A stretch of 60,000 nucleotides of DNA from Polytrichum commune (GCA_950295325.1 OX485803.1:59971554-60031553); one strand, 5' to 3'. Shown: positions 1 to 12,714, counted from the first letter of the stretch. The notes: a model not told the origin generated them from the sequence alone. Translations and numbers: made by a program.

Positions 1-1139
1 TATCCCTGGATTTTAGCCTCCACACCACATCATTGCAATTGTGTTCCCCTGATCGCAGCCCCGCCCTCCGCCTCCCCAGGCCAGGCACCCGTTGATGATC
101 TCTACAGATATTACACAGAAATCTTCTTCACAGGCAGACAGATGGACTAGATAGATACTAGGCGGTTCACCTCATGAGCTCCCCTCCCCCCTCTCATCAC
201 TTCCACCGGCAGCTTGTCCATCAAGGTGTGTGTTTCCCAATGCTGCGGCGTTCATCGGCATCGCCATCACCACTCCTCAAGGACCACACCGATACGTGCA
301 ACTAAGAAGGCTAGTAGACGTGCCTAATTTGGTTGCTCTTCTTACTCGGACACTTATCTTTGGGTGCTATGGGGTTAGGTGTGGCTCCACTTAAGGATAC
401 CACTACGGACACGTGTCTAAAAGAGATTGGATAACATGCTCAAAATATGAAAACCGTTCTAGGTAACAATGGCCTAACGTAATTGGAGGGGACTTATATA
501 CATATGACTGTTTGAATGAGCATGAGAATCTTCACTTTGATAATCAACTATGAGCTCCAGAGGCCACGAGGAAAACAACTATGGCCTTGATTTGGATTTG
601 CTAACCGTCTTGTGCTAATCATGTGTTTCATACCCCACGAGAAGTGGACTAGTGGGGGGGGGGGGGTAACCATTTACCACTCGTTTGCCTTAGGTTGCCC
701 CACACTACTTTATCAATATTCCACGCTCTATTGAATACTTGTTACTGTAGTTTCCGAACGACGAGTAATGTTTTGTTACTATGGTTGCCAGACGGATTGG
801 TAAACAAAGTTGTAAGTTTTTGTGATCAGATATTGGCCCAAGGTAATTTGCATGGGTACGTAAAAGAGGCAACCGATTCGCAAAGGCGGTCTAATTGCAC
901 ACATCACTGTAGATGACTAGCGAGAGTATAGTGGAAGCAACGAGTCATCCAACTACTCGAGTGGGTTATGAAAACATAACCGATCGGTTTGTGGACTTAA
1001 GGATCTTGAAATTATGGATGATATCCCACCTACATGGATGAAACATTGTGACGAGATCTAATAACCCTTCTAGTCTTGGATGAGTTGTGGGTTATGGGTT
1101 GTTTACACTACTTAGTAAGGTGGTTGTTGGTGGGTGGAA
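1..1139. other. Intergenic DNA, no gene seen
   Basis: No supported coding region. Positions of about 344-560 hold one copy of a dispersed repeat recognisable by ACACGTGTCTAAAAGAGATT followed by a CTCAAAATATG-like segment; related pieces lie near 5170, 13560, 15060, 15500, 34090, 40980, 41750 and 50500. A G homopolymer lies at about 653-667. The short open frame at 695-916 has no recognisable features and is treated as chance. Confidence 0.6.
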
Positions 1140-1346
1140 CACCGTTTATGAAATTTAGTGTCATTTACTATATGGGGTTACATAGTGCTATAGCTATTTA
1201 TTGAGATTCGCCAAGTAAAGTCATTTATGTTCTATTATGTCCGAACAACTTGTTCAACCTCTTCTAGCAAAAATTGGATTTCTATAGTAAGAAGTTGTAG
1301 CATTGCGTAGTTTCAAATAGTAAGTGACATTGAATACCATAAATAG
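1140..1346. mobile_element. Short MITE, CACCGTTTATGG family
   Basis: The left end reads CACCGTTTATGAAATTTAG and the right end, reversed, reads TATTTATGGTATTCAATGTC, giving imperfect terminal inverted repeats around about 207 bp. The interior (GTAGCATTGCGTAGTTTC near the right end) matches the better-preserved copy at 54040-54258. The flanking duplication is no longer readable. Boundaries are accurate to a few bases. There is no coding capacity. Confidence 0.55.
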
Positions 1347-4208
1347 AAGAGTGGGAGTGGAAGCGATTAACCATAATGACCAACCGAAACTACATTTTCT
1401 TTCATGTATTCACATTGTCTTCTACAAATCCTCGTGGGTTGTGTTGATAGTGGGTTGGTCTTCTACATCGCATTGTACCGTTCAATCACATCTTGGACTT
1501 GAGAAGAAAGTAAAGTGATTAATATCCTTGTTGGCTTTGGATCGAAGTGTTAAAGTGGTCGCCTCATCAACTTTCTCCCTTGACTTTGGCTTCGATGTTC
1601 TCTACACAATGATGCCACATAAGCATGAACAACCACCCTTGAGGTGGTTAACCGCACAAAGTAGTGAGGTTGATGTGGTACATGGTGATTGTGGTTAGCG
1701 TTTTATTGTGCCTTTGCATGAAAATAGAACCAAAGAAAGTAAACCACAACTACGACCATAACCGCCCCTAGTGTAACAACCCTATAGCTAGTCATCACGA
1801 TTTTCATAGCAATCCAAGTACAACAAAAGAAAATGGGGATTGACCATGGATTCCGAAACACCAAAGCATGCCTTCAAATTTCATATGAAAATGTTAAAAG
1901 TGCTAAAATTTTTATTGGTAGATGACATAAAACCAAACATGCAGTCATGACATTAAGGTGGTGGACATTCTCAACAAAAGAAGATGTACATATATTGCAA
2001 GAAACTAGGATTTAAGTAAATATGGACATAAGACATATTGCCCATATTTACTTAATGATGCATTTGAGACCATTTTTTGAATGGTTGAGACATATACAAT
2101 GCAAACCAAAACCAAAACCACAAAAAAGGAGGAAAAAAACTAGAAGAATATGATTACCCCCCCCCCCTATGGTCACATATTCCTTGTAGATGTGTTTTTT
2201 TTTTTCAAAAAAAATACAGTGTGCATGCAACTAAGGCATGCTATAACAAAATGCAATTCACGTCTAGGCTTCGTTGTTATCCTTTTTATAATAGGGTCCA
2301 CCGATAGAAGTCCACATATATTATTTCATTTTCCCTCAAATTCATGAATAACTCTAGATTTACCTAAAACTTAGTTAAGATTTTAGTGTGTTGATTTTAG
2401 CATGCTCTACCTTATTATATGTGAGTTTTATGTGGTCATTCTTCTTAATTGGACACCTCAAATAAGCCGAGCTAGAGCCAACCAGGTTTTTCTTTGTAGG
2501 TCAATAATTGGACAATTGTTTTTGAGTTGTTAGGTGACTCGAGCTTGATCTTTTTGAAGTGAAGTCATATGAGACCTATAATGGATTTCTTCTCTTTTGT
2601 GCTACATACATTTCAAACTTGGATATGTACATAGAAGTTAGAATCTACTACATGTCACGTTTCATGATAGGTACATGCAAAGATTGTGGTTAATAAAAGA
2701 CACGAAAGAAAGATGTGGACAACAAAGTTGGACAATGTGTTCATAATATATTAATCATTTTTAGGTGCATACTATTAACACAATGATGGGGAGAACATAT
2801 GTGATCACTTAAAAGAGAAAAAACAATTTGCACATTGTTCTTGTACAACTTTTGCATCTCAACTTCGACAATTATGAAACTTGGAGTGACAATTTGCATG
2901 ATTCTCAAGTGCTAAGTGGGTGAAACAATTTCCAAACCGATCCACCGGTCGACCTTGTCCTTGGAGTTGCAAGTGCCCACAATAGGGCCACATAGATCTA
3001 CATAAAACTTCGTGTAAAGTCCACATGATCAAAGAACAAGGCGAACATGCATGGTTCATTACAAGCCTTTCTTTCCAATGATCCTCCGCATTTGCTAATG
3101 AACAATATACGTAGATCAAACAAGGATGCTTGAGATAAAAGCAACCAACGTTTCTTTTGGTCTCGCATGTCGGTAACTAAGTAGGTGTGAGTCTTGAATG
3201 AACCTTTTAGTGTAGGTTTTTAGGAATAGGCAACTTATAGTTAGTTGGGTTGGTAAGTTAAATGTAAGCACTTGAGTGGCATTCAAGGATGATTGACATC
3301 ATATTTGCAACCGAGTGTGTGTCACTTGCATATCAACCTAGACACGTTACTAGGCCTTCATAAGTGGTGCGGTCCTCACTAATAGGTGTATTCAATGACC
3401 AATGTGATTTAATGTGGGGTGAGTTATGCATCATCAAATGCCCGTCCCTCTTATTTTTGATGGCACCATCGTCCTCTATTTATAAGTTCCGTGTACCGTA
3501 TCTCAAGATGTCATGCGTAAATATCTATAAGTTATAACATTTAGAAACGTTGGAGACATTTTGATGTGTAAGTTCCACGAGTAAATTGGTAAAGTTCATT
3601 TTCATAGATATTGAATAAGTACATGAACAACCCAAACTTCTACAAGTTGTAGGTTACCTGATTGAGGTAGTTTTGCAATAATTAAATTTTAGTTTTATGT
3701 TGGATTTTTTTTTTTACTATGGAAAAAAAAAGTTTGTTGAGAATGTACATGCAGCTAGAAACCTAAGAAACGCCGAGTGTCTCATATTGAAAACATGTCC
3801 CTCACAACTAAAATGACAAATGCATTTAGAATGCATATATAATAATAATATTTATTATAGCCCACCCATATTTATTGGTGCGGGACATTAGTGAATAGTT
3901 CCCACTAGCAGGGGCCACTTTTAAAGTTGGTTTATCTAGTGAGAGCCACTGGGTGCAACCACTGCTGGTAGGAACCGTTCATTGGTGGGATCACACTAGT
4001 AAGTGTGGGTGAGCAATTAGTCTTCAAGTTGGCACGCCTTGTTGATTTGCATAGATTACAAACACTTGAAGACATAACATCATATTTGAAGGATTATGTG
4101 GTTTTCTTTTCTTTTCTTTTCTTTTCAATATTGGGTTGTCCTTTGTTCATTCATTAGATTTGGATATTTCATCCTTGATATGTCTGTCAACTCCTCATAC
4201 AATCTTAG
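1347..4208. other. Intergenic DNA, no gene seen
   Basis: AT-rich sequence without a credible coding region. It contains a C run at about 2158-2167, T and A runs near 2195 and 3705-3730, and a TTTTC microsatellite at about 4108-4127. The open frame on the minus strand at 2859-3119 (86 codons) has no domain-like features and is considered chance. Confidence 0.5.
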
Positions 4209-4317
4209 AGTTACATCGATAACTTGATTCATTATAGAACCTATCAAGAATAATTCCTTTGAAAGTTACATCGATAACTTGCTTCATTATAGAACCCATC
4301 AAGAACAATTCCTTTGT
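4209..4317. repeat. Two-copy 55-bp tandem duplication
   Basis: The segment starting AGTTACATCGATAACTTG at 4209 is repeated from 4264. The copies differ at only a few positions (for example GATTC/GCTTC and CCTATC/CCCATC), so the duplication is fairly recent. It is not part of any gene. Confidence 0.8.
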
Positions 4318-5902
4318 TGAGCGAACATTGATGCACCGTGTTGAGTAATGTTGAAGATATTTTAGTTTATTTTAGTTTGTAATCTTGTAATGTTTTGGAT
4401 GTATAACTTTGTTTGCAATAAACTATCCAAATCTAATACTAAAACCCCATGCATATTCCCTTGTAGACTTGACAAGATGAACGTATACCTAGTGGCCTTC
4501 CAATGCTACGACCACATGGTTCCCACAATGGTGACAAGTGCGAGGATGATATTGGCATACACAAACTTACATATAGTCCTCACATTTCAACATACAAGTG
4601 GCTAGCTTGAATGTTGAGTTAATGTCGTTACATAGCCTTTAGGGTATTACAAATATTTGCTTCTAAGTAACGAAAAGATTAAACAAGGCTTTAGTCACGT
4701 CTTTTGGACTCGGGTTTCATCCTTTTGACCATGAAAATATAGGAAAATTACAATCCTATGTTGGATAGACATTGATGCAACGGTGTATTTCAATGGATGT
4801 GAAATTGGTTTTGATATATGAATGTAAGTTAGAGGTTTGTGGTAAATCCAAGAAACTTGGAGTTGTAAACACCCCTTCCTAGACTTTACTTTGGGACTCA
4901 AGATTGGACCTAAGCTTGAAACCCAATTTCCAAAACTAGGCGGAGCAACTTCTTCGGTGAAGGCTGCCGAAATTTGGAGGGAAAAATGATGTCACCTTAG
5001 CACCGCTTCAACTGTTCATTCCTTGGACATGGAACCCAACTATAATGTCCTTCGATCGAGAATTGTGCTTCAACCAATAGGCTCGCTTGATTTTGGGTTT
5101 CACATGTTTGGTCTAGGACCCACTTCATGAGTGTAAGGTATGTGGGTGTTGGGTTACTTTCTTAATCAGACATCTATATACACTTGACGTGTAGTGAGGA
5201 TTCGGACCAAAAAACAAACACCATAAAGACACGTGTTTAAAAGAAATCCGACTACATCTTCTAATTCTATGAAATGCTCCACACTCAATAATGCACACAA
5301 TTAGGTAAACTTACATATTCAGGTGAAACATCAACGAACATGCAATCCCAATAAACCGCAACTAAATCACAAGTGTTGCGTTGTAAAATCTAATCCGTTG
5401 AAGTTGGATCACGTGAATAAACGAACCGAAGAACACCTACGTGCCTAAATTTTAAACCCCATTGTCATATTGGATTGCATGGGGACGGGCATATTGTAAG
5501 TTAGGAGCTATTCTAAATTCGAGTGGAGTTATCAACTACTCTAAATTCAAGCGGAGTATCTTATCAGCTACTAGGATGTGAGGAGTCGATCTGCAAGCTG
5601 AGGGGTCATTTATTGTGTGGTAAAGTTAGGCTTGGATTCCCAAAGCCCTTTATATAGGAGTCCCTTCATATTTGGTATATTTGGTTTCTGATTTTCCTGC
5701 AATCAGAGACCAGATCAACTTATTTCTTCCCTTTCCCTCAAATGCATTTCTAAATTAGTTCCACTGCCTAACTGCTCATGAGCATATCAGTCAACACAAG
5801 TTTGAATCCTTCCCTCTAAAATAGGAAACGCTAAAACAAGCGGCTAGTCGCAAGAGTGCTCTGCCCTATTATTATCAAGTACACGTGGCTAGTATCAGTG
5901 CC
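4318..5902. other. Intergenic DNA with decayed repeats
   Basis: No gene is seen. About 4885-5130 resembles a decayed copy of the PIF/Harbinger-like family found intact at 17870 and 45432: it shares phrases such as 'gacctaagcttgaaaccc' and 'tttggtctaggaccc'. About 5170-5290 is another copy of the ACACGTGT-TTAAAAGA dispersed repeat. Clear inverted ends are no longer visible. Confidence 0.45.
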
Positions 5903-6099
5903 CGGGAAGTTTTGGGGCATAGTCGGTTCAAGAGCCTGGTGATTCTAAATCCAACCGGTTACATGTTGACATCTTCCGGTACGGTTGTGCTTTATTCATT
6001 TGAGGTATATTTTACAGATTCCTCTTAAATGATCGGTGATTCTCTTGGAGTCTCGAACTTCAACTGGTTCATCTGTAACTCACCACCGGTTCTCCCCGA
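5903..6099 (+). repeat. Dispersed CCGGTT-rich repeat R1, copy A
   Basis: About 200-bp repeat with an ordered set of phrases: GGGCATAGTCGG, ATCCAACCGGTTACATGTTG, ATTCATTTGAGGTATATT, ATGATCGGTGATT, GGTTCATCTGTAACT and CGGTTCTCCCC. Other copies lie at 12715-13294, 16350-16905, 39205-39808 and, inverted, 51485-51718. It has no coding capacity. The ends (GGGGA... and ...CTCCCC) are weakly inverted, so it may be an old MITE, but no TSD was identified. This copy lacks the 'TTATTTCTCAAACTCAACCGG' block seen in others. Confidence 0.7.
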
Positions 6100-6305
6100 G
6101 CCCTGGCTAGTGTATATGGTCTATGCATGTCCGACCAAGGCCAAGCGTTGGCACATTGTAGAGACCATTTGAAATCAACAACCACTTGCACTTTTACTCC
6201 ACTTGACGAATGGGTTGTTAACACTAACAATTGCGAACCACATCACATATGTGGCATGTTCTAATTGGTTGCGCAAATTTCGGCCTATTTCAGAGACGAC
6301 CACTA

Positions 6306-6508
6306 CATTGATTATCACAATTAGTGTGTGTTATTATTTGGAGTTACGCGATGCGATAACGTCTTACTTAGGAGTTCAATTTGTATTAATGAAAGTTCAA
6401 TAGGTTATTCAAACGTTGTAGAACATAAATGACTTTGCTTGGTAGAATATTACGTTGTAGCATTGCATAATTCCGAATAATAACACACACTAAATGGGAT
6501 AATTAAAG
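6306..6508. mobile_element. Short MITE, CATTGATTATC ends
   Basis: Imperfect terminal inverted repeats: the left end CATTGATTATCACAATTAG pairs with a right end that reads CTTTAATTATCCCATTTAG on the other strand, and both continue into GTGTGTTATTATT. The interior (GTTGTAGCATTGCATAATTC) resembles the elements at 1140 and 54040. The left flank is TA; the right flank is not a clean match. There is no coding capacity. Confidence 0.6.
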
Positions 6509-7273
6509 TTGGTCTCTTCCCACATGGCACAACCAATAAACAAATTGTTTAGTTTGTTGTCTAGTGAATTTTTTTAGTTGCCTTAGTGGGCATGCCCTTA
6601 TACAATTTCCGACAATGTAACTTGATGGTGGCCACTTTACAGTAAAGCTTGAGGGCCCTTGACCAATGATGTACAAATATCTGATTAATTGAGAAACCGG
6701 AGATGATTCAAGTTCAGATACATTAGACCTTGAAGGCATGAGGGATCCAAGAAATCCGAATGGATGGAAAAATCTACATGATGTCTTACATGGCAACGAG
6801 AGGATGATGCTTTGTGGTCTACTAGATATTGTGCTAGGCTCATCAGATAGATATGGGTCTAACACAAAACTAGGGGCCGTCGCAATGAATTAGATTGCCA
6901 TAAACTCTTATAAATATTATATTACTAAAGTGAAGACTTGAACATGAACATATGTTTTGGTCCCTCAATATGGTCCACTTTCACTTTACACTAAGCTTGA
7001 GGACCCATTAATTTCAAAATCGGCTTTCTATTTCCCACGGTATGGCCTTTGGATGATTTCAGGTGCCCTTAGATTTTCACGGTCATGCGCCCACGACTTG
7101 TGGTCCGTGTGTAAAGCAGTCCTTCATTCGAGTTCATTTTCAAGCTATGGTGATAAATCTAACTTAAGCCTTCAAGTTGGCAGAAATACGGGCATAGTTC
7201 AACACAAAACTTCAATGATTTGGTTAACTGAATTTTAAATAAAATACACAAAGAGTGAGCGTAGTAAGTACTA
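6509..7273. other. Unclassified stretch with repeat-like ends
   Basis: No gene can be supported. Two spots (about 6630-6655 and 6968-7005) share GTGGCCACTTTACA-like and AAGCTTGAGG(G/A)CCC phrases and may be fragments of one mobile element. An uninterrupted plus-strand frame from 6693 to 6893 has a protein-like composition but no start codon at its head; it is reported as a finding. Confidence 0.4.
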
Positions 7274-8342
7274 CACCATTTATGGTATTTAGTGTCACAT
7301 GCGCAATATTGTCATTTACCCTTATTATGAGGTGTATGCTAAGTTACACTATTGATGAACGACTTCATTGTTAGAATCGTCTCATTACACCCTTGGCATT
7401 CAAGTGTGCTCACTAATACCTTGCCATGAGTATGCTCAATAGTGTTATGAGGTGTATGCCTATGTTATAAAATAGGTTTACAAGTTGATTAAAAGTGTCC
7501 ACAAACACGTCCACAAATGACACTTGACAATAGTATACTAAAGAATATCTTCTTCTTACATACTAAAATATAAAAATATGACACTTTTCGTTAGTATGCT
7601 CAATAATATCTCCCCTTTTGCATACTAAAACACAAAACTATCATCTCAAGTATCCCAATGTGCTACACCAAATGTCATAATGTAAGTAAAATTTCACTTT
7701 AAAAAGTTACCTTTGTTGACGAAAAGTGACATATTGGCAATTAGTAGACGTGACACTTTGAGATCTCTCTGCATCTGGATAAGACCCTTCGCAACTAGTG
7801 TACATGACACTAAGGGCTACTTCGCACACGAGCCCAAGAGCCGTGGCTATGAAATTATGAGAGCCCTAAAGAAAGTGTCCAAAGGATGTCCCAAGACACC
7901 TCCAAAATCATGTAGTGTGGTCACGGACCCTCAAGTGTAGTGTGAAGTCATATGTGACCGGGCCCTCAGCCAAATGCTATTTCAATATGTGTCTATTCAC
8001 GCCGGATCCTCACACATGATAAAATAAAATCAATCAACGGTTGTGAGCGTTCGGAGTGCTACAATCTCCCGGTTTTGTGATAGACCTACCTCCAAGAGGT
8101 GGTTATTGAAAAATAGTCCAAGTGACCATGAAACATGATCCATTGGATGCCACGTAGGAATCCACGTAGACTTTTACATCCACCTTGCATTCACATACTT
8201 ACTCCGTTGGTCCTCCAAGCATAGTGTGAAGTAGCGAACTTGGACCGGCTCCGGCTTTTCCACCAACGAGAGTGCTTGAAGTGGAATGGTCACGGGCTCT
8301 CAGTCTCGTGTGTGAAGTGGGCCTAAATTCCATTTAGTGGTG
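7274..8342. mobile_element. TA-type MITE split by a nested insertion
   Basis: The left end CACCATTTATGGTATTTAG is flanked by TA (7272-7273). The right end runs ...GACACTAA, is interrupted by the element at 7814-8323, and resumes as TAAATTCCATTTAGTGG. After removal of the insert and one TAA, the right end mirrors the left. The body is an inverted copy of the element at 41939-42502; both share the 'gcatactaa' and 'gagatattctt' type segments in reverse order. It is non-autonomous, with no coding region. Confidence 0.75.
7814..8323. mobile_element. PIF/Harbinger-like MITE, TAA TSD
   Basis: About 510 bp flanked on both sides by TAA (7811-7813 and 8324-8326). The ends are inverted: GGGCTACTTCGCACACGAG at the left and, read from the other strand, GGCCCACTTCACACACGAG at the right. 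The same family recurs at 42844-43341. A 3-bp TWA target duplication with GC-rich ends is the established signature of PIF/Harbinger elements. It sits inside another MITE, which shows it arrived later. There is no transposase; the short frame at 7713-7940 crosses the border and is not a gene. Confidence 0.88.
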
Positions 8343-8689
8343 GACATAGTACAAATTCATCTTAAGAGTTGCTTAGTTCTGAGCAGTGCCTAATTTAAGA
8401 TACCCAGATGACACAATCTGACATGTTTGGCCATTCATAGTAAGATTAACCTCTGATGATAGCTGTGGAAGCCTCACAAAACCAAAGAAGATAGGTCAAG
8501 TGACTGGCTCACTCCTCGTGCTTTGACTTTGGAGACCCCGCTTACATGTGTACCCTATTGACCTGCAATTTGTAGTAACAAAATTGAAACCTAGCTATAG
8601 TAGTGTTACGGCACGATGAGTTTCGTGACACCTAAGTTATCATGGGGGGAGGGTGAAAACGCAAAGACGCATCTTTCAAGCTCAACTTA

Positions 8690-9647
8690 GAGCAAGCCCA
8701 ATTGTTCCTGCATCTGCATATGCATCCGGGAAATGAAAAGTGGCCTCCATCCATAATGCAGATGCAGACCCAGGCAAAACTGCCACTCGTTCTTCGTTGC
8801 AGACATCAGAATTTCCTATAAACTGATTTGTAGTTTTTTGAAGTCATGAACTTCAACCGGTTAGTTCTCAAACTCATATGTGCTTCATGCATAACTAGTA
8901 TTTTTTTCCTGGTTTACCCTAAACTATAACTAGTTATTTTCAAGCTCATCCATGCTTCATGCATAACCTCAACCGGTTATTTCTCAAACCCATCCGTAAT
9001 TTGCACGTGAATATAATTATCTCCTGGTTTACCCTAAACCTCAACCGGTTATTTCTCAAACCCATCCGTAATTTGCACGTGAATATAATTATCTCCTGGT
9101 TTACCCTAAACCTCAACCGGTTATTTCTCAAACTCATCCGTAATTTGCACGTGAATATAATTATCTCATGGTTTACCCTAAACCTCAACCGGTTATTTCT
9201 CAAACCCATCCGTAATTTGCACGTGAATATAATTATCTCCTGGTTTACCCTAAACCTCAACCGGTTATTTCTCAAACTCATCCCTAATTTGCACGCAACT
9301 AGAATTATCTCTTGGTTTACCCTAAACCTCAACCGGTTATTTCTCAAACTCATCCCTAATTTTGCGCGTAACTAGAATTATCTCATGGTTTACCCTAAAC
9401 CTCGTCATTCACTAGGACCCTACCATATTGAGTTGTCTTTAGTTAAAAGCCGCCATGAAGTTGTTTGTCCTTAACTGATAGCAGGCTCCCTGCATATCTC
9501 GACAAAATACAGGGAGTTCTACACTTCTTGTAATATTTTACATCCAATTTTAGCAAATAGCAGGGTGACTGGGCGAGTGTCCTGCATCCGCATTGCGGAT
9601 GAAAAAGCGCAAATGCAGATGTAGGTGCAAGGTCACTAGGCTTGCCC
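8690..9647. mobile_element. PIF/Harbinger-like MITE carrying a minisatellite
   Basis: About 958 bp flanked by TTA (8687-8689 and 9648-9650). The left end GAGCAAGCCCAATTGTTCC and the reversed right end GGGCAAGCCTAGTGACC are imperfect inverted repeats, followed on both sides by CTGCATCTGCATnTGC-like segments. The centre is occupied by six 72-bp tandem units (separate entry). There is no transposase. The length is unusual for a MITE and is explained by the internal expansion. Confidence 0.8.
8968..9400. repeat. Minisatellite, six units of 72 bp
   Basis: Units begin CTCAACCGGTTATTTCTC at 8968, 9040, 9112, 9184, 9256 and 9328; the last is one base longer. Each ends TGGTTTACCCTAAAC, which includes the plant telomere-like heptamer CCCTAAA. 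A degenerate unit precedes the array (about 8838-8967). Because 72 is divisible by three, both strands stay open across the array, giving two overlapping repetitive frames (8946-9353 minus and 8959-9375 plus); neither is regarded as a gene. Confidence 0.92.
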
Positions 9648-9650
9648 TTA

Positions 9651-12600
9651 GCCATGATTTATAGCACCTCGTAATCTTGATTTTTGTTTTTGAAATTTTC
9701 ATTTTTTGTTTGTATATCCAACTCCGTTTAATGAATGGAATCTTTGGATTCAAAGCTTGGTGATTGTTTTTGTTTTGTGATTGATGGGAGGGGTAATGAG
9801 TTTAGCAGTTTGATTGTTTGTCATAAGGGTTTTATGTGTCCTAAATGCACTTGGTTTTGACATGAAGGGGTTTCATGTAAAAACGTTGGGCGTTGCTCAT
9901 GTATCAATTGTGGTTACATGTCAACCCATTCATCAACTAGTTTGTAGATTACCTATCACTATTAATTATTTGGTGTTTGACAACATTTTATTAAAACCTA
10001 TGAGGAACATACGAGGTTACAATCAAGGAATACTCCAAGGAAGATTATGCTAAAACCACACCCTATAAATTTTGTCCTATTATAAAATTTGTATCAACTT
10101 TGAATACGGCCACCACCTTAAAATATTTTTATAATGCATCACGATCCCGTGTGGATTTGGTGTTCTCTACTATTGAAACTTTAAACTATTGTAAGATTTG
10201 CATACAAAATCCAACAAAAGGAACATTTTGATGTGTTGGAATCCCGTGTCAATTGTTGGCAACTCGTCTTTAAAATTGATCATCTTTGTGGCATTTCCTT
10301 CCATTTCTAAAGACCGTCGATAAGTAGCTCAATAGATGTGCAAGTACGACTCCTTGCTTGCTCGATTGGTAGTTTGGTACCCAATTCGGTTTATCACTCT
10401 AGAGTGCCTACATCTTGGTAATGTATTCCAACCTTTTATATTTGTGCATGCAAATGCAATGTAGTTGATCATACAAGACCCCCACCTTCTCCTTCATGAA
10501 AGCTCGATCTCTAGAGGATGATGTCATCAACTTCATGAATGTCACGAATGTGATTGTGAGTCAAATAGACTCTTCTTTTGTGTCATTCGACAAAGATTCA
10601 AGGAGGAAACGAGAAACATCGAATCTCATTCTATGGTAAACAATAATTATGAGCACTGTTGTGTTCAAATGGTGAGTTTAAATTTTGATGGGTACTAACT
10701 TGTAAGAAAGTTCTCAAGACATGCTCCTCATTTTCCTTCATTCGAGCATGACATGAATAAGCTCTCATCTATCCCGAGATTCTCAAAGATCCATTTGCTT
10801 TCAAAGTACTGAGCAAGATTGGGTGGAAAATAGCTCATTGGAAAGACCTCGACGAGCTCTATAAATAAACAAACAAATAAAACCCGTCTTCTGCTTCATT
10901 TGAGATGTAGTGAGATTCAAGCACATCATCATCATCATGAACATCAAAAGATTCCCAAGTTTGAGAGTTTCGGTAATCTATCTACAACTCCTCGGCTTAA
11001 GTTATTCAAGGAGAGCTCAAAAGGTGGACAAAATGGATGAATTGATTGCGTGCTTTGATTGTGAGATTGAAACCAATTCCCAATCTTGGTTCACTGAATA
11101 TCTGATTGCTCTTTTCGATTGTCTCTTACGATAATGCCATCGATGATAACTAACTAACTGCACATACTTATTTGGGGGTGTTTTAAGGTGTCTGTCTGTA
11201 TCATTATAAGCTCAAAGCCACGGTTTATGAGGTTTGTTTGCTCAATATTTTTGTCATTTACTCTCGAGTTTGTTGGACAATCCTACCTTGTAATTATGTA
11301 AATTCACTCCAACACAAATCAACGAGATTTTATTTTTTTAAATTTTAATTTTTGGGAACACGGGAGGTGCTTGACCACCTGGCTGGTTTTTCGTCAGTAG
11401 AGAGATGATTTCATGGCCGGGAATCAAATTGTCAACCACTCCGTTTGGTTTGGGTACCTCTCCACTCTCATCCGGTACTTTAGGGTCATCTCGGACCAAA
11501 TCAGTGAGATTTCATGAGATTTCTAAACCATTTTGATGACTTAGGGCATGTCCACATTACTTGTGACTGCCCTCAAGTTCAAAACCTCCGTGTCCATGTA
11601 TATGACATATAAATCATCGGGTCCAACATGAGGAGCACACTCTACCTTAGGATCAAGGTTGGTTCAATTATAGACATTTTTTTGGGGGGGTGGAGGCAAA
11701 TCATTATGAGGCCTACGTAAAAAAAATTCAAGATTTTTGTCATTGTTCCAAAAGGGGTTGAAAATAGGCAGTTTCCTAAATAGAAATGATGGGAGACAAC
11801 ATGGTATTGGCACTTAGTTCGTTGTCCCCCCCCCCCCTCCTCCCTCTCATCAAGAGTACATTTGATTCTCAAAAACGCCTTGCATGACCACGAGGAATCC
11901 TAGCTAAATCCCTTTTTCCTTCTCTCATGGCCTTGGTTACGACATGGCATGTGTGTAAAAACGGCCCCCATTAATGGCACCTAGGCAAAAGTGCAAAAAG
12001 GGCTTTTAGGCTCCTCTTCTTAATGAGGTGTCGTCAAGGAATAAAAACATCTTCGAAGCTTTTTCCCCAGTCAAACGAGTCTAACGGAATCTCAAGTGTG
12101 GTCATCCATATATATATACACCGCAGGTGGGATCGATCGAGAGTCTCCGTTTATTGTTGCTCCTCTTATTTACAACTACCAACTTAATAGATTGATTCCA
12201 TTTAAGCGACTCCGAGTCCCCAAACTTCGATTTCTCCTACACTAACTTACTTATCATAAAAATACTTAAAGAAGAAAAACGGCTTTTGGAGCCTTGGACA
12301 CCATTTCTACGCCTGCAATGACAGGCTTGAGTACGTACGTGAGTGGGCTTCCATTAATGGGTGGCCCCGACTCCCACTTAATTAATATACTTAATCACCA
12401 ACTTAACATCCAAAGAAACACCTACACTTGCAACACCTTCGTACCTAGATGGTAAGATCAACTAACTTCTACCATGATGATCCGGGACCGGGAAATCTGG
12501 AGGGATTTTCGATTCCATGACATGCATCACGTAAAAATTAGGTCTCTAGCTTTTTTGCCACGTGTAAGTAAGTAAGTAAGTAATTAAGTAATTAATTAAG

Positions 12601-12714
12601 TAACATATTAATACTAATCTCGCGTTTGACTTCCTTTGTCTTCGGCTGGTGACTGGAATACGTTACGCGAGGACCCATGCTGTTGAAAGAAGGGAGACAG
12701 CACTTCACCTGCGG
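9651..12714. other. Intergenic DNA, no gene seen
   Basis: AT-rich sequence with scattered short frames of no recognisable kind (9814-10053, 10910-11134, 11642-11872). It includes an ATC microsatellite at about 10924-10939, a C run at about 11827-11836, a TATATATATA stretch near 12107, and an AAGT microsatellite at about 12565-12585. No clear TE ends were recognised. Confidence 0.5.

Noticed and set aside
8946-9375. Opposed ORFs of 135 and 138 codons with perfect 24-residue repeats
   Set aside because: They translate the 72-bp minisatellite, whose length is a multiple of three, so both strands stay open. Composition and position inside a MITE give no support for a protein.
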